Notes under the pieces: generated by a model | Told to the model about the DNA's origin: nothing | Seen by the model: the letters and a program-made list of their open reading frames with translations, nothing else | Database searches by the model: none | Part shown: positions 6,951 to 18,698 of the stretch, one piece after another | Layout of the letters: the number at the start of each line of letters is the position of its first letter | Position numbering within the stretch: position 1 is the stretch's first letter | Assembly: GCF_000735695.2 (NCBI RefSeq) | Contig: NZ_JASZ02000011.1 | Coordinates: forward strand, 62,001-126,000 | Length of the DNA stretch: 64,000 bases | Direction: 5' to 3' | From: Kaistella haifensis DSM 19056 | Lineage (GTDB): Bacteria > Bacteroidota > Bacteroidia > Flavobacteriales > Weeksellaceae | Made by a program: the position numbers and the translations under genes

Positions 6951-9431
6951 ATGAAAAAATTAAATCTATTTTTAATTATAGTGGCTTTTTTATTGGGTAA
7001 TCACTTTCTTTTTTCTCAAGCTGCAGACAAACTTTATTTATCATTGGCGTCAACCGGACGAATTTATGATATAACATCATTAGCCGGAGGAGCTTTACCT
7101 ACACCGGTTGCAACAACTCCAACAATACCAGGAGGAACCAATGCTAATGCAAGTAATCTTGCTGTGGGTTATGATGCGCCAGGTGGTAATCCTTCAACTA
7201 TAGTTTTTATTGAATCTAATAGTACAGCAGGTGCTGCTCTTTATAAAAATGCAACAGCTATTGCAGGAGCCACAGTACCTGTTGCAGTTGGAGGTATCGC
7301 AACCAATAACGTTCCTGGTCCTTATTTTGGAAATGTTTATGGTTTTCAATCTAATACTAAGACTATTTATCCAATTTATCCATCCGGAACTGCTATACCT
7401 ATTACCAGTACAGATACTGACTGGAATAATGGAACTACGTTTGGAACCGATACATTCTTTGATTATCAGAATAATATTTACATGTTTGTGAATAATGGTA
7501 CGGCAAGATATCTTTTCAAAATTTCTATTGCTACGGGAGTTGCTGAAAAGGCAATCTCGGCTCCTATCTCAGGTAGTGCGAGTTTTGAAAATTTACCTAC
7601 AACAATAGGGATTCAGGGGATGGCTTATTTTCAAGGTTATGTATATATTGCAACTCCTACCGCTAGTAATACTGTTGAAGTTCGTAGGATTAATATCTAC
7701 GATGGAACATCTATATTATCTGCAACATATACAGGAGGTAATCATCAAAATTTAGATTTAGCAACCGTTGTTGCATATTATGTTCCTTTTACATTAACTT
7801 GTAGTGGTATTACGCAAAGCCCTACAACACCATTTGTTGAAGGTGTTGCAAGCAATGGCGAAAGAGTACTTAATATTCCAATTACTAATGTTTATGAACC
7901 TGGGACATATACTATCAATATAACAGGAGCAAATTTCAATAGCTCATCAACAGTTAATATTACATCTTCAACAACCTCTATAAATGTCCCTCTTGTATAT
8001 GATGGAGGAGGGAGTTCGGGAACAAGAACAATAAGCGTTGACCTTAACGGAAGCACCACTGCTTGTAGTGTAAATGTTGTTGTAGAAAAAGATACTGATA
8101 AAGATACCATTCCGGATTATTTAGATCTTGACGATGATAATGATGGGATTTTGGATTGTGATGAAAAAGGATTTGCGCCAAATTCTTCGGTTAGTACTAT
8201 TTTTAAATTTAACGGAAGTACTTCTCAAATCAGTTCAAATGAATTAAGATTAACTCCAGATGCAGGTACTCAAAGCGGTAATGCTTGGAGTTATGGTAAA
8301 GTAGATTTTGCGAAAAGTTTCACAATTTCTTATAGTGCGTATTTTGGGACAAAAGATGCAGCTGGTGCAGATGGTATTGCAACTGTATTTCATAATTCTC
8401 CATTAGGAGTTAATGCTACAGGAATTGTAGGTATGGGAATCGGAGCACAAGGAATTGCCAATGGTATTGTATTAGAGATTGACACTTTTGATAACGGTAC
8501 AGGGGTTGGCGATATCGGTAATGACCACGGTCAGATTTGGGTAGCTAACAATCAGAGTGGTGCTGGTTTGTTAACCACTGCTAAGGATCTAGGAAATGTT
8601 GAAGATGGTGCCTATCATAATATTGTTGTGAATTGGAACTTTGCTACTAAAACTTTATCATTTACTTTAGATGGTATTAATGCGGGTGCATACACTTTTC
8701 CGGCAGGAACTCCAATTACGAGCTATTTTGGAGGTGTAAGCAAGGTTTATTTTGGATATACAGCATCTACAGGAGGTTTTAATAATGATCAAAGAATAAG
8801 ATTTAATAATTTCTGTTCAGATTTACCACTTGAACTGGATTCAGATAATGACGGAACGCCTAATCATTTAGATGTAGATTCAGATAATGATGGTTGTGCA
8901 GATGCTATAGAAGGTGGTGATAATATTACTCAAACAATGCTAAATGGGAGCAATGCAATTGGTTCAAATATCTCTGGCACTTTAAATTCACCCGCAATTG
9001 CTACAGTAGATGCAAATGGTGTTCCTGTTATTACTAATACAGGTAGTACATTTAATGTGGACGGACAAGCTCAAGGACAAACAGCAGGAAGTTCTGCTAA
9101 TGCATCTGTAAATGGATGTTATTGCTACAAACCAGCACAAACTTCTGGCACAATTTTAGACACCAACCACGGCATTACAGCTCTTGGCAGAGCTGGTGCA
9201 GACAACAGCAATTGGCCTATGGTAAGAAAAGGAGCTTGGACAGCACTTGAAGCCAAAACCAAAGGTTTCGTAGTCAATAGACTTACAGATGCTCAAATCA
9301 CTGCTATTCCTAGTGCTGATCTTAGAGAAGGAATGATGGTATATAACATTACCCAAGACTGTCTCCAAATCAACATTGATGGTACATCTACGGGTTGGAG
9401 ATGTTTCAACACTCAAACTTGCCCTGATTAA
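6951..9431 (+). CDS. Secreted lectin-like protein with thrombospondin type 3 repeats
   Basis: An exported protein of 826 residues with a signal peptide (MKKLNLFLIIVAFLLGNHFLFSQA). Residues about 20-290 look like a beta-propeller or repeat-rich region that I cannot name. An Ig-like stretch follows (about 290-380), then calcium-binding thrombospondin type 3 motifs (DKDTIPDYLDLDDDNDGILD, about 382-402), an L-type/legume-lectin-like domain (about 415-625, with GADGIATVFHN and VLEIDTFDNG), a second type 3 motif (DSDNDGTPNHLDVDSDNDG, about 631-650), and a C-terminal module with EGMMVYN and GWRCF. No type IX sorting domain is evident at the end. Likely a surface adhesin or matrix protein binding glycans. 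It is followed at 20 nt by a gene carrying the same C-terminal module. Confidence 0.8.
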   Translation: MKKLNLFLIIVAFLLGNHFLFSQAADKLYLSLASTGRIYDITSLAGGALPTPVATTPTIPGGTNANASNLAVGYDAPGGNPSTIVFIESNSTAGAALYKNATAIAGATVPVAVGGIATNNVPGPYFGNVYGFQSNTKTIYPIYPSGTAIPITSTDTDWNNGTTFGTDTFFDYQNNIYMFVNNGTARYLFKISIATGVAEKAISAPISGSASFENLPTTIGIQGMAYFQGYVYIATPTASNTVEVRRINIYDGTSILSATYTGGNHQNLDLATVVAYYVPFTLTCSGITQSPTTPFVEGVASNGERVLNIPITNVYEPGTYTINITGANFNSSSTVNITSSTTSINVPLVYDGGGSSGTRTISVDLNGSTTACSVNVVVEKDTDKDTIPDYLDLDDDNDGILDCDEKGFAPNSSVSTIFKFNGSTSQISSNELRLTPDAGTQSGNAWSYGKVDFAKSFTISYSAYFGTKDAAGADGIATVFHNSPLGVNATGIVGMGIGAQGIANGIVLEIDTFDNGTGVGDIGNDHGQIWVANNQSGAGLLTTAKDLGNVEDGAYHNIVVNWNFATKTLSFTLDGINAGAYTFPAGTPITSYFGGVSKVYFGYTASTGGFNNDQRIRFNNFCSDLPLELDSDNDGTPNHLDVDSDNDGCADAIEGGDNITQTMLNGSNAIGSNISGTLNSPAIATVDANGVPVITNTGSTFNVDGQAQGQTAGSSANASVNGCYCYKPAQTSGTILDTNHGITALGRAGADNSNWPMVRKGAWTALEAKTKGFVVNRLTDAQITAIPSADLREGMMVYNITQDCLQINIDGTSTGWRCFNTQTCPD

Positions 9432-9451
9432 TTATTTAAATTTGAGATAAC

Positions 9452-9979
9452 ATGAAAAATATATTTTTAACATTAACCTTATTTTTTGCTACTGCTCTTT
9501 CAGCTCAAGTAGCCATAGGAAAAGCTACCGTTTCTTCACCTGCAGTATCATTAGAATTTTATGATAATGCAGATAACACCAGAGGAATTATTCTTCCTTG
9601 GGTCACTTCTACAGTAGCAGTAACAGGAGCGGTAAACGGAACAATAGTCTACAATACTGCAGACAGAAAAGTTTATGTAAAGTATGCTTCTGGATGGAGA
9701 GACCTTAGCGTAGATACCACAGGAACCGTAACCACTACTTTACAGGATACTCTTTCAGATCAAGATTCTGCAAAAGTGCTTATCGGTGGAGATCCTGCTA
9801 CTGATACCACCCCGGGAATTTTAGTCTTAGCAGACACTAATAAAGCGATGGTTTTGCCTAAAGTAGCCTCTCCTCACCTCAACATTGTAAACCCATCTCC
9901 CGGAATGATGGTCTATGACACTACCAAAAAACAATTGGCAGTGTTCAATGGTACTGTTTGGAGTTTCTGGAAACCGTAA
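9452..9979 (+). CDS. Secreted protein with two VYNT/W repeat modules
   Basis: 175 residues with a clear signal peptide (MKNIFLTLTLFFATALSAQ). The mature chain holds two copies of one module: RGIILPWV then GTIVYNTADRKVYVKYASGW (about residues 45-87), and KAMVLPKV then GMMVYDTTKKQLAVFNGTVW (about 130-172). The same pattern closes the neighbouring 826-residue protein (KGFVVNRL, EGMMVYN, GWRCF). Modules of this kind recur in many secreted Bacteroidota proteins, often with the wording LLVYNT and YYNGTAW; their role is not established. The gene follows the lectin gene by 20 nt and is followed by a terminator, so the two are probably one transcript and may act together at the surface. Confidence 0.75.
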   Translation: MKNIFLTLTLFFATALSAQVAIGKATVSSPAVSLEFYDNADNTRGIILPWVTSTVAVTGAVNGTIVYNTADRKVYVKYASGWRDLSVDTTGTVTTTLQDTLSDQDSAKVLIGGDPATDTTPGILVLADTNKAMVLPKVASPHLNIVNPSPGMMVYDTTKKQLAVFNGTVWSFWKP

Positions 9980-10020
9980 GCGACGGAGTTTAAATGAATT
10001 TTAACAAAATTTTATAATAG

Positions 10021-10046
10021 ACCATCTCTTCGGAGATGGTTTTTTA
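10021..10046 (+). terminator. Terminator after the secreted-protein genes
   Basis: ACCATCTC (10021-10028), TTCG loop, GAGATGGT (10033-10040), then TTTTT. It isolates the secreted-protein genes from rpoB. Confidence 0.92.
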
Positions 10047-10047
10047 C

Positions 10048-10078
10048 TTGTGAAAGCGAATTAATTTACCTAAATTTG
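10048..10078 (+). promoter_or_regulatory. rpoB promoter
   Basis: TTG at 10048-10050, 20 nt, TAAATTTG at 10071-10078. It lies immediately after the terminator, so rpoBC is driven independently of the ribosomal protein operon. Confidence 0.8.
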
Positions 10079-10384
10079 CACTCCTTTTGGCGCTAACCAT
10101 TGTACATAAATCACTAAAATATTGTAAATCAGCTCTTTCTGTTTTCTGAAAGCGGCTTTTCTCTATTTACAGATTTCACTATTGTTTAGCGTTGAAAGAT
10201 CAAAAAGTATTTTGCACTACTCCGTGAAAAGATATACCGGCGTTGCAGTTAGAATAAGCCCATTTTTGATAAGAGCCAAGTCTATTTGTTAGCGCCTATC
10301 TTCTTGTTTCTCTTACTCTTAAAAGGTTTTTTCTGATATTTTTTAAAACAAAATATTTTTTAACCCTCATTCTTTAAAATTTTT
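10079..10384 (+). promoter_or_regulatory. Long rpoB leader with possible RNA structure
   Basis: About 300 nt lie between the promoter and rpoB without an ORF. GGCGCTAAC at 10089-10097 is perfectly complementary to GTTAGCGCC at 10288-10296. An alternative partner, TTTAGCG, lies near 10184-10190. Between them GTAAAT...ATTTAC encloses a local hairpin with CTTTC/GAAAG (about 10126-10171). The arrangement suggests a folded, possibly switching leader; no known family is claimed. Confidence 0.5.
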
Positions 10385-13300
10385 ATGAGTAAATCTAAAG
10401 CAGTCGCTAAAACTCAGGGGAACGAAAGAATCAATTTTTCCGCAGCAAAAGGAAAAATTGAAACACCTGACTTTTTGGACATTCAGATCCAATCTTTCAA
10501 AGAATTTTTCCAGTTGGACACCCTTCCGGAGCAGAGAGTAAACGAAACTCTTTACAAAACCTTTGAAGAAAATTTCCCAATTACCGATTCCAGAAACCAG
10601 TTTGTACTGGAGTTTTTGGATTATTTGGTTGATTCACCGCGCTACTCGATCGACGAGTGTGTGGAAAGAGGACTGACCTATTCAGTTCCTTTGAAAGCCA
10701 GACTAAAATTGTATTGTACTGACCCTGAACATGAAGATTTTCAGACCGTTGTGCAAGACGTTTATTTAGGTCCGGTTCCTTATATGACGCCTTCTGGTTC
10801 ATTTATCATTAATGGTGCAGAGCGTGTTATCGTAACTCAGTTACACCGTTCTCCGGGGGTATTCTTTGGTCAAACTTACCATGCCAACGGAACGAAGTTG
10901 TATTATTCCAGAATTATTCCTTTCAAAGGGTCTTGGATGGAATTTACAACCGATATCAATAACGTAATGTACGCTTACATCGACCGTAAGAAAAAATTAC
11001 CGTTAACTACCTTGTTAAGAGCAATCGGATTTGAATCTGATAAAGATATCCTTCAAATTTTCGACCTTGCAGAAGAAGTAAAAGTTTCTAAAGCAGCATT
11101 GAAAAAAGTAGAAGGAAGAACTTTGGCAGCGAGAGTTTTGAACACATGGTTCGAAGATTTCGTTGATGAAGATACGGGTGAAGTAGTTTCTATCGAAAGA
11201 AACGAAATCATCTTGGATAGAGAAACTATTCTTGAAAAAGAACATTTAGACCTGATTTTGGATGCTGGTGTGAAATCAATTTTGATTCACAAAGAAAATT
11301 CAAACGAATTCTCTATCATCCAAAATACTTTACAAAAAGACCCTACCAACTCCGAAAAAGAAGCGGTGGAGTATATCTATCGTCAGTTGCGTAACGCAGA
11401 TCCGCCAGATGAGGAAACTGCAAGAGGAATTATCGAAAAATTATTCTTCTCAGAACAGCGTTATTCATTAGGAGAAGTTGGTCGTTACAGATTGAACAAG
11501 AAATTAGGATTAAATATTCCTGAAAAAACGGAAGTTTTAACCAAAGAAGACATCATTTCCATCGTTCGTCACTTGATCGAATTGGTAAACTCCAAAGCGG
11601 AAGTTGATGATATCGACCACTTGTCAAACAGAAGAATTAAAACTGTTGGTGAGCAATTGGCAGGACAATTCGGTGTTGGTCTTTCAAGAATTGCAAGAAC
11701 AATCCGTGAGAGAATGAACGTTAGAGATAACGAAATCTTTACTCCAATTGATCTTGTTAATGCTAAAACTTTAACATCTGTAATCAACTCATTCTTTGGT
11801 ACCAACCAGCTTTCTCAGTTCATGGACCAAACCAACCCGCTATCAGAAATCACGCACAAGCGTCGTCTTTCTGCACTAGGACCTGGTGGTTTATCAAGAG
11901 AAAGAGCAGGTTTCGAGGTGCGTGACGTTCACCATACTCACTATGGTCGTATCTGTCCGATCGAAACTCCTGAAGGACCAAACATTGGTTTGATTTCTTC
12001 TTTAGGAATCTATGCAAAAATCAACAACTTAGGTTTCATCGAAACTCCTTACCGTAAAGTAAACAACGGAAAAGTAGATTTGAAAACTCCTGCAGTTTTC
12101 TTAAACGCAGAAGATGAGGAAGATAAAGTTATTGCTCAGGCGAACGTTGAAATGAACGAAGACGGAACAATTTCTACAGACCGTGTAATTGCACGTCTTG
12201 ATGGTGATTATCCGGTAGTTGAACCTCAACAGGTTGATTTGATCGATGTGGCACCGAACCAGATTTCTGGTATTTCCGCTTCATTAATTCCGTTCTTGGA
12301 GCATGATGATGCGAACCGTGCATTGATGGGATCCAACATGATGCGTCAAGCTGTTCCTTTGTTGAAGCCACAAGCTCCAATCGTAGGTACTGGCTTGGAA
12401 CAACAAGTTGCTAAAGACTCCAGAATTTTGATTAATGCTGAAGGAAACGGTACTGTAGAGTATGTAGATGCGGATAAAATCACCATTAAATACGAAAGAA
12501 GCGAAGACGATGATTTGGTGTCATTCGAATCTGCTACGAAAACTTATAAACTGACCAAGTTCAGAAAAACCAACCAAAGTACAACCATCACTTTGAGACC
12601 AAACGTAAGAGTAGGCGACAAAGTTCAAAAAGGTCAGGTACTTTGCGACGGTTATGCAACCGAAAACGGAGAGTTGGCATTAGGTAGAAACCTTGTGGTG
12701 GCCTTCATGCCTTGGAAAGGGTATAACTTTGAGGATGCGATCGTAATCAACGAGAAAGTAGTTCGTGAGGACTGGTTTACTTCGATCCACGTGGATGAAT
12801 ATTCATTGGAAGTTCGTGATACCAAATTAGGTATGGAAGAATTGACAGCAGATATTCCAAACGTTTCTGAAGAGGCAACCAAAGATCTTGATGAAAACGG
12901 TATGATCCGTATTGGAGCTGACGTGAAACCTGGAGATATTATGATTGGTAAAATCACTCCAAAAGGTGAATCTGATCCAACTCCAGAAGAAAAACTATTG
13001 AGAGCGATCTTCGGTGACAAAGCCGGTGATGTGAAAGATGCTTCTTTGAAAGCTGATTCATCATTAAGAGGGGTTGTAATTAACAAGAAATTGTTCTCTA
13101 GAAACATCAAAGACAAAAAGAAAAGATCCGAAGAGAAACTGAAACTTGAGGAAATCGAAAATACGTACAAAGCGAAATTCGATGAATTAAGAAATACCCT
13201 TCTCGAAAAATTAGGAACTCTGGTGAACGGTAAAACTTCACAAGGAGTGAAAAATGATCTTGATGAAGAAATCATCGGAAAAGGAGTGAAATTTACGACT

Positions 13301-14212
13301 AAATTACTTCAAAGTGTTGAAGATTATGTAAACGTAAGTGGAGCAGACTGGACCGTAGATGCCGATAAAAATGAATTGGTTAAACAGTTGATTCACAACT
13401 ATAAAATCAAATTCAACGATATTCAAGGGGTTAAAAACCGTGAGAAATTTGCAATCTCAATTGGTGATGAACTTCCTGCAGGAATTATCAAACTTGCAAA
13501 AGTTTATGTTGCTAAGAAACGTAAACTGAACGTAGGTGATAAAATGGCAGGACGTCACGGTAACAAAGGGATCGTTTCCCGTATCGTTCGTGAAGAAGAT
13601 ATGCCATTCCTAGAAGACGGAACTCCTGTTGATATCGTGCTGAATCCACTTGGGGTACCTTCACGTATGAACATCGGGCAGATCTACGAAACTGTTCTTG
13701 GATGGGCTGGTCAGAAATTAGGATTGAAATTCGCTACACCGATCTTCGATGGGGCTAATATCGATCAAATTACCGAGTACACCAATCAGGCAGGTCTTCC
13801 GGAATTCGGGTCAACTTATCTATATGATGGTGGAACTGGCGAGAGATTCTCTCAACCGGCAACTGTTGGGGTAATTTACATGCTGAAACTCGGTCACATG
13901 GTTGATGACAAAATGCACGCACGTTCTATCGGACCTTATTCATTGATTACGCAGCAGCCACTTGGTGGTAAAGCGCAGTTTGGTGGACAAAGATTCGGTG
14001 AGATGGAGGTTTGGGCACTCGAAGCATTCGGTGCATCCAATATCCTTAGAGAAATCCTTACCGTGAAATCGGATGACGTGATTGGTAGAGCGAAAACTTA
14101 TGAAGCAATCGCGAAAGGTGAAGCAATGCCTGAACCAGGTATTCCGGAATCTTTCAACGTATTACTTCACGAGTTGCAAGGTCTTGGCCTTGATATAAGA
14201 TTGGAGGAGTAA
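10385..14212 (+). CDS. rpoB: DNA-directed RNA polymerase subunit beta
   Basis: The beta subunit of RNA polymerase, 1275 residues. Recognisable blocks include the rifampicin-region sequence [18 protein letters not shown], the adjacent [12 protein letters not shown], the [12 protein letters not shown] motif of the active-site domain and the C-terminal anchor with [13 protein letters not shown] Lys/Glu-rich insertion of some 90 residues lies around residues 910-1010, in the variable region known from Bacteroidota beta subunits. Usually rpoB directly follows rplL; here it is 4.3 kb away with its own promoter and leader. It precedes rpoC by 110 nt. Confidence 0.99.
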   Translation: MSKSKAVAKTQGNERINFSAAKGKIETPDFLDIQIQSFKEFFQLDTLPEQRVNETLYKTFEENFPITDSRNQFVLEFLDYLVDSPRYSIDECVERGLTYSVPLKARLKLYCTDPEHEDFQTVVQDVYLGPVPYMTPSGSFIINGAERVIVTQLHRSPGVFFGQTYHANGTKLYYSRIIPFKGSWMEFTTDINNVMYAYIDRKKKLPLTTLLRAIGFESDKDILQIFDLAEEVKVSKAALKKVEGRTLAARVLNTWFEDFVDEDTGEVVSIERNEIILDRETILEKEHLDLILDAGVKSILIHKENSNEFSIIQNTLQKDPTNSEKEAVEYIYRQLRNADPPDEETARGIIEKLFFSEQRYSLGEVGRYRLNKKLGLNIPEKTEVLTKEDIISIVRHLIELVNSKAEVDDIDHLSNRRIKTVGEQLAGQFGVGLSRIARTIRERMNVRDNEIFTPIDLVNAKTLTSVINSFFGTNQLSQFMDQTNPLSEITHKRRLSALGPGGLSRERAGFEVRDVHHTHYGRICPIETPEGPNIGLISSLGIYAKINNLGFIETPYRKVNNGKVDLKTPAVFLNAEDEEDKVIAQANVEMNEDGTISTDRVIARLDGDYPVVEPQQVDLIDVAPNQISGISASLIPFLEHDDANRALMGSNMMRQAVPLLKPQAPIVGTGLEQQVAKDSRILINAEGNGTVEYVDADKITIKYERSEDDDLVSFESATKTYKLTKFRKTNQSTTITLRPNVRVGDKVQKGQVLCDGYATENGELALGRNLVVAFMPWKGYNFEDAIVINEKVVREDWFTSIHVDEYSLEVRDTKLGMEELTADIPNVSEEATKDLDENGMIRIGADVKPGDIMIGKITPKGESDPTPEEKLLRAIFGDKAGDVKDASLKADSSLRGVVINKKLFSRNIKDKKKRSEEKLKLEEIENTYKAKFDELRNTLLEKLGTLVNGKTSQGVKNDLDEEIIGKGVKFTTKLLQSVEDYVNVSGADWTVDADKNELVKQLIHNYKIKFNDIQGVKNREKFAISIGDELPAGIIKLAKVYVAKKRKLNVGDKMAGRHGNKGIVSRIVREEDMPFLEDGTPVDIVLNPLGVPSRMNIGQIYETVLGWAGQKLGLKFATPIFDGANIDQITEYTNQAGLPEFGSTYLYDGGTGERFSQPATVGVIYMLKLGHMVDDKMHARSIGPYSLITQQPLGGKAQFGGQRFGEMEVWALEAFGASNILREILTVKSDDVIGRAKTYEAIAKGEAMPEPGIPESFNVLLHELQGLGLDIRLEE

Positions 14213-14322
14213 GTTAAAAGTTTAATTATTAAAAAATTAAATCATTAATTAACTCCAAGACGATAAGAACGAAAGTTATTTTTAAAGCTTTCAATCTTTT
14301 AATCTTTTAATCAAAATAAAAA

Positions 14323-17300
14323 ATGTCAAATAAAAATAAAACAAGTAATTTTAGTAAAATTACGATCGGTCTTGCTTCTCCTGAATCTATTCTACAGGAT
14401 TCAAGAGGTGAAGTTTTAAAACCGGAAACCATTAACTATAGAACCCACAAACCGGAAAGAGACGGTCTGTTCTGCGAGAAAATCTTCGGTCCTGTGAAGG
14501 ATTACGAATGTGCTTGTGGTAAATACAAAAGAATCCGATACAAAGGAATCGTTTGTGACCGTTGTGGGGTAGAAGTTACCGAGAAAAAAGTTCGTAGAGA
14601 AAGAATTGGTCACATCGGATTGGTAGTTCCTGTAGCTCACATCTGGTATTTCCGTTCTTTACCAAACAAAATCGGTTACCTTTTAGGTTTACCTTCCAAA
14701 AAACTGGACATGATTATCTATTACGAAAGATATGTTGTGATCCAGCCAGGTATTGCTAAAAAAGCAGACGGTTCCGATTTCGAAGACAAAGAATTTTTAA
14801 CAGAAGAAGAATATCTAGATATTTTAGATACACTTCCTGCTGAAAACCAATATCTTGATGATTCTGACCCGAATAAATTTGTTGCCAAAATGGGAGCAGA
14901 AGCGGTTGAAGAATTATTGAAAAGAATCGACCTAGATACTCTATCTTTCGATTTGCGTCACAAAGCACACAACGAATCTTCAAAACAAAGAAGAACTGAA
15001 GCCCTAAAAAGATTAAATGTTGTTGAAGCCATCCGTGGTGCAAACACCAGAATGATCAACAAACCGGAATGGATGATTATGCGTGTTCTTCCTGTTATTC
15101 CACCAGAACTAAGACCATTGGTTCCATTGGATGGAGGGCGCTTCGCAACTTCAGATTTGAATGATCTTTACCGAAGAGTAATCATCAGAAACAACCGTTT
15201 GAAGAGACTTTTAGAGATCAAAGCTCCGGAAGTAATCCTTAGAAACGAGAAGCGTATGCTTCAGGAATCTGTAGATTCATTATTCGATAATACAAGAAAA
15301 TCTTCTGCTGTTAAATCTGAATCTAACAGACCATTGAAATCTCTTTCAGATTCATTGAAAGGGAAGCAAGGTCGTTTCCGTCAGAACTTACTTGGTAAGC
15401 GTGTGGATTATTCAGCTCGTTCGGTAATTGTTGTAGGTCCAAACTTACAGCTTCACGAATGTGGTATCCCGAAAGATATGGCTGCAGAACTTTACAAACC
15501 GTTCATCATCAGAAAACTGATTGAAAGAGGTATTGTAAAAACCGTAAAATCAGCAAAAAGAATCATCGACAGAAAAGAACCTGTAGTTTATGACATCCTA
15601 GAAAACGTAATGAAAGGTCACCCAGTTCTTTTGAACAGGGCACCTACCTTGCACAGACTGGGAATCCAGGCGTTCCAGCCAAAAATGATCGAAGGTAAAG
15701 CAATCCAGTTGCACCCATTGGTTACTACGGCATTCAACGCGGATTTCGATGGTGACCAGATGGCGGTTCACTTACCTTTAGGACCGGAAGCAATTTTGGA
15801 AGCTCAATTATTGATGTTAGGTTCTCAGAACATCTTGAACCCGGCAAATGGTTCTCCAATTACGGTACCATCTCAGGACATGGTTTTGGGTCTTTATTTC
15901 ATGACCAAACAATTGGATTCTACAGATACTATGAAGGTGAAAGGCGAAGGTTTAGCTTTCTATTCACCGGAAGAAGTAGAAATCGCTTACGCAGAAGGAC
16001 AAGTTTCTTTAAATGCTAAAGTAAGATGTAGATTGCCAATCAAAGAAGATGGCGTGATTACTACCAAGTTAACTGAAACTACCGTTGGAAGAATTTTATT
16101 TAACCAAATTGTACCAAAAGAATCAGGATATATCAATGAGCTTTTAACTAAAAAATCATTGAGAAATGTTATTGGTAGAGTATTGGCAGATACCGATTTC
16201 CCGACGACTGTGAAGTTCCTTGATGATATGAAGAACTTAGGTTATTCTAATGCATTCAAAGGAGGTTTATCATTTAGTTTAGGAGATATCGTGATCCCTG
16301 CGGAAAAGAAAACCATGATCGCGGAAGCGGTTGCTAACGTGGACGAAATTAAGGCCAACTATAACATGGGTCTTATTACAGACACCGAAAGATATAACCA
16401 GGTGATCGACGTTTGGACCAATACCAACGCGGGATTAACAGAAATGATCATGAGCAGAATGAAAACCGACCAAGGTGGGTTCAACTCTGTGTACATGATG
16501 CTTGATTCCGGTGCAAGGGGTTCCAAAGAACAGATCCGTCAGCTTTCAGGAATGAGAGGTTTGATGGCAAAACCACAAAAAGCGGGTTCTACCGGTGCGG
16601 AAATTATCGAAAACCCAATTGTTGCGAACTTTAAAGAAGGTCTTTCGATCCTTGAGTACTTTATCTCTACTCACGGTGCACGTAAAGGTCTTGCGGATAC
16701 CGCTCTTAAAACTGCCGATGCTGGTTACCTAACCAGAAGATTGGTAGACGTTGCACAGGATGTGATCATTACTGAAAACGACTGTGGAACTTTAAGAGGA
16801 ACAGAAATTACTCCATTAAAGAAAAACGACGAAATCGTAGAGAGACTTTCTGAAAGAATCTTAGGTAGAGTTTCTCTTCACAATGTTTACGATCCGGAAA
16901 CAGATGAAGTAATTGCTTATGCTGATGATTTGATTAACGAGGCACTAGCCAAGAAAATCGAAGCAGCAGGAATTGAAGCAGTAGAAGTACGTTCACCACT
17001 TACTTGTGAAACCACGAAAGGAATCTGTGCGAAATGTTACGGACGTAACCTTGCGACAGGTAAACCGATTCACATGGGTGAAGCAGTAGGAGTTATCGCA
17101 GCACAGTCTATTGGTGAGCCCGGAACCCAGCTTACGCTGAGAACCTTCCACCAGGGTGGTACTGCAGGGAATATTTCAGAAAATCCATCGATTGTTGCAC
17201 GTCGCGACGGTATCGTGGAAATGGACGAGGTGAGAACGGTAACTTCGGAAAACGAAGAAGGCGTAAAAGCTGAAATCCTTGTGTCTCGTTCAACGGAATT

Positions 17301-18588
17301 CCGTTTGGTTGCAGACAATGCTGCGCGTACCCCTTTAATGATTGCCAACGTTCCTTACGGTTCCGAATTACTGGTAAAACCAGGTGATAAAGTGAAAAAA
17401 GGCGATGTAATTGCGAAATGGGATCCATACAACGCGGTAATTATTGCTGAATCTGCCGGTAAGGTAGAGTACGAAGACATCATCCAGGGTATTTCATTCC
17501 AGTTGGAAATCGATGAGCAGACTGGTTTCGAAGAGAAAGTTATCTCTGAATCAAGAAACAAGAAAGCCGTTCCTACTTTAAAAGTAGTAGATTCCAAAGG
17601 TGTTGAGCAGAAAGCATACAACTTACCAGTAGGAGCTCACTTAATGGTAAATGATGGTGAGAAAATTAAGGCGGGTAAAGTCTTAATCAAAATTCCTAGA
17701 AAATCTGCAAAAGCAGGGGATATTACAGGAGGTTTACCAAGAGTAACCGAATTATTCGAAGCGAGAAATCCTTCTAATCCTGCTGTAGTTACAGAAATTG
17801 ACGGGGTAGTTTCTTATGGTAAAATTAAGAGAGGTAACCGTGAATTAATCGTAGAATCTAAAACTGGTGAGATTAAGAAGTATTTAGTTAAACTTTCTAA
17901 CCAGATCCTTGTTCAAGAAAACGACTTCGTTACTGCCGGTTCGCCACTTTCCGACGGATCGATTACTCCGGACGATATCCTGAAAATCAAAGGACCAACT
18001 GCGGTTCAGGAATATTTGGTTAATGAAATTCAGGAAGTTTACCGACTTCAAGGAGTGAAAATTGATGATAAACACTTCGAAATCATCGTTAGACAGATGA
18101 TGACGAAAGTATCGATCGTTGATGGTGGCGACACCCAATTCCTTGAAGGTGCATTAGAGCATAAATTCGATTTCTTGGAAGAAAACAACCGTGTATTCGG
18201 ATTGAAAGTAGTAACCGATGCTGGTGATTCAAAAGAATTTAAACCAGGACAAATGATTACTGCTAGAGAACTAAGAGACGAAAACTCTAAACTGAAACGT
18301 GAAGATTTAGCGTTAGTACAAGTGCGTGAAGCATTACCTGCAACTGCAACCCCGGTATTACAAGGGATCACCAGAGCAGCGCTACAAACCAAATCCTTCA
18401 TGTCGGCAGCTTCATTCCAGGAAACTACAAAAGTTCTCAACGAGGCAGCAGTATCCGGAAAAGTAGATTACCTAACAGGTCTGAAAGAAAACGTAATTGT
18501 AGGTCACAGAATCCCTGCAGGTACCGGTCTTAAAGATTATCAAAATGTAATCGTAGGGTCTAAAAAAGAATTTGAAGACTTGAACTAA
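14323..18588 (+). CDS. rpoC: DNA-directed RNA polymerase subunit beta'
   Basis: The beta' subunit, 1421 residues. The N-terminal zinc ribbon (CACGKYK ... CDRCGVEVT, about residues 65-90), the catalytic NADFDGD motif that binds Mg2+, the trigger-loop/bridge-helix region and the second zinc site ([14 protein letters not shown]) are all present, so the enzyme looks complete. It follows rpoB by 110 nt of A/T-rich spacer and is presumably in the same transcript. Downstream is an unusual 7-nt-periodic inverted repeat and then the DUF3467 gene. Confidence 0.99.
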   Translation: MSNKNKTSNFSKITIGLASPESILQDSRGEVLKPETINYRTHKPERDGLFCEKIFGPVKDYECACGKYKRIRYKGIVCDRCGVEVTEKKVRRERIGHIGLVVPVAHIWYFRSLPNKIGYLLGLPSKKLDMIIYYERYVVIQPGIAKKADGSDFEDKEFLTEEEYLDILDTLPAENQYLDDSDPNKFVAKMGAEAVEELLKRIDLDTLSFDLRHKAHNESSKQRRTEALKRLNVVEAIRGANTRMINKPEWMIMRVLPVIPPELRPLVPLDGGRFATSDLNDLYRRVIIRNNRLKRLLEIKAPEVILRNEKRMLQESVDSLFDNTRKSSAVKSESNRPLKSLSDSLKGKQGRFRQNLLGKRVDYSARSVIVVGPNLQLHECGIPKDMAAELYKPFIIRKLIERGIVKTVKSAKRIIDRKEPVVYDILENVMKGHPVLLNRAPTLHRLGIQAFQPKMIEGKAIQLHPLVTTAFNADFDGDQMAVHLPLGPEAILEAQLLMLGSQNILNPANGSPITVPSQDMVLGLYFMTKQLDSTDTMKVKGEGLAFYSPEEVEIAYAEGQVSLNAKVRCRLPIKEDGVITTKLTETTVGRILFNQIVPKESGYINELLTKKSLRNVIGRVLADTDFPTTVKFLDDMKNLGYSNAFKGGLSFSLGDIVIPAEKKTMIAEAVANVDEIKANYNMGLITDTERYNQVIDVWTNTNAGLTEMIMSRMKTDQGGFNSVYMMLDSGARGSKEQIRQLSGMRGLMAKPQKAGSTGAEIIENPIVANFKEGLSILEYFISTHGARKGLADTALKTADAGYLTRRLVDVAQDVIITENDCGTLRGTEITPLKKNDEIVERLSERILGRVSLHNVYDPETDEVIAYADDLINEALAKKIEAAGIEAVEVRSPLTCETTKGICAKCYGRNLATGKPIHMGEAVGVIAAQSIGEPGTQLTLRTFHQGGTAGNISENPSIVARRDGIVEMDEVRTVTSENEEGVKAEILVSRSTEFRLVADNAARTPLMIANVPYGSELLVKPGDKVKKGDVIAKWDPYNAVIIAESAGKVEYEDIIQGISFQLEIDEQTGFEEKVISESRNKKAVPTLKVVDSKGVEQKAYNLPVGAHLMVNDGEKIKAGKVLIKIPRKSAKAGDITGGLPRVTELFEARNPSNPAVVTEIDGVVSYGKIKRGNRELIVESKTGEIKKYLVKLSNQILVQENDFVTAGSPLSDGSITPDDILKIKGPTAVQEYLVNEIQEVYRLQGVKIDDKHFEIIVRQMMTKVSIVDGGDTQFLEGALEHKFDFLEENNRVFGLKVVTDAGDSKEFKPGQMITARELRDENSKLKREDLALVQVREALPATATPVLQGITRAALQTKSFMSAASFQETTKVLNEAAVSGKVDYLTGLKENVIVGHRIPAGTGLKDYQNVIVGSKKEFEDLN

Positions 18589-18594
18589 ATAAGA

Positions 18595-18690
18595 TATTAG
18601 ACAACAGACATCAGATTTCAGATATTTAACCGCTGAAGTCTGCTGTCTAAAGTCTAACATCTAAAATCTAACATCTAATATCTAAAATTT
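18595..18690 (+). repeat. 7-nt-periodic inverted repeat between rpoC and the DUF3467 gene
   Basis: The left arm (about 18593-18629) is a run of 7-nt units of the form GAYNNYA, and the right arm (about 18634-18686) is a run of the reverse complement, NNTCTAA-like units such as CATCTAA and AATCTAA. The outer parts (18597-18620 against 18630-18650) can pair as an imperfect hairpin. The right arm reaches the start of the next gene, so it lies in its 5' untranslated region. Confidence 0.75.
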
Positions 18691-18698
18691 AAAAAAAA

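Noticed and set aside
12652-13275. 207-codon antisense ORF inside rpoB
   Set aside because: Ser-rich shadow of the coding strand; no matching family.
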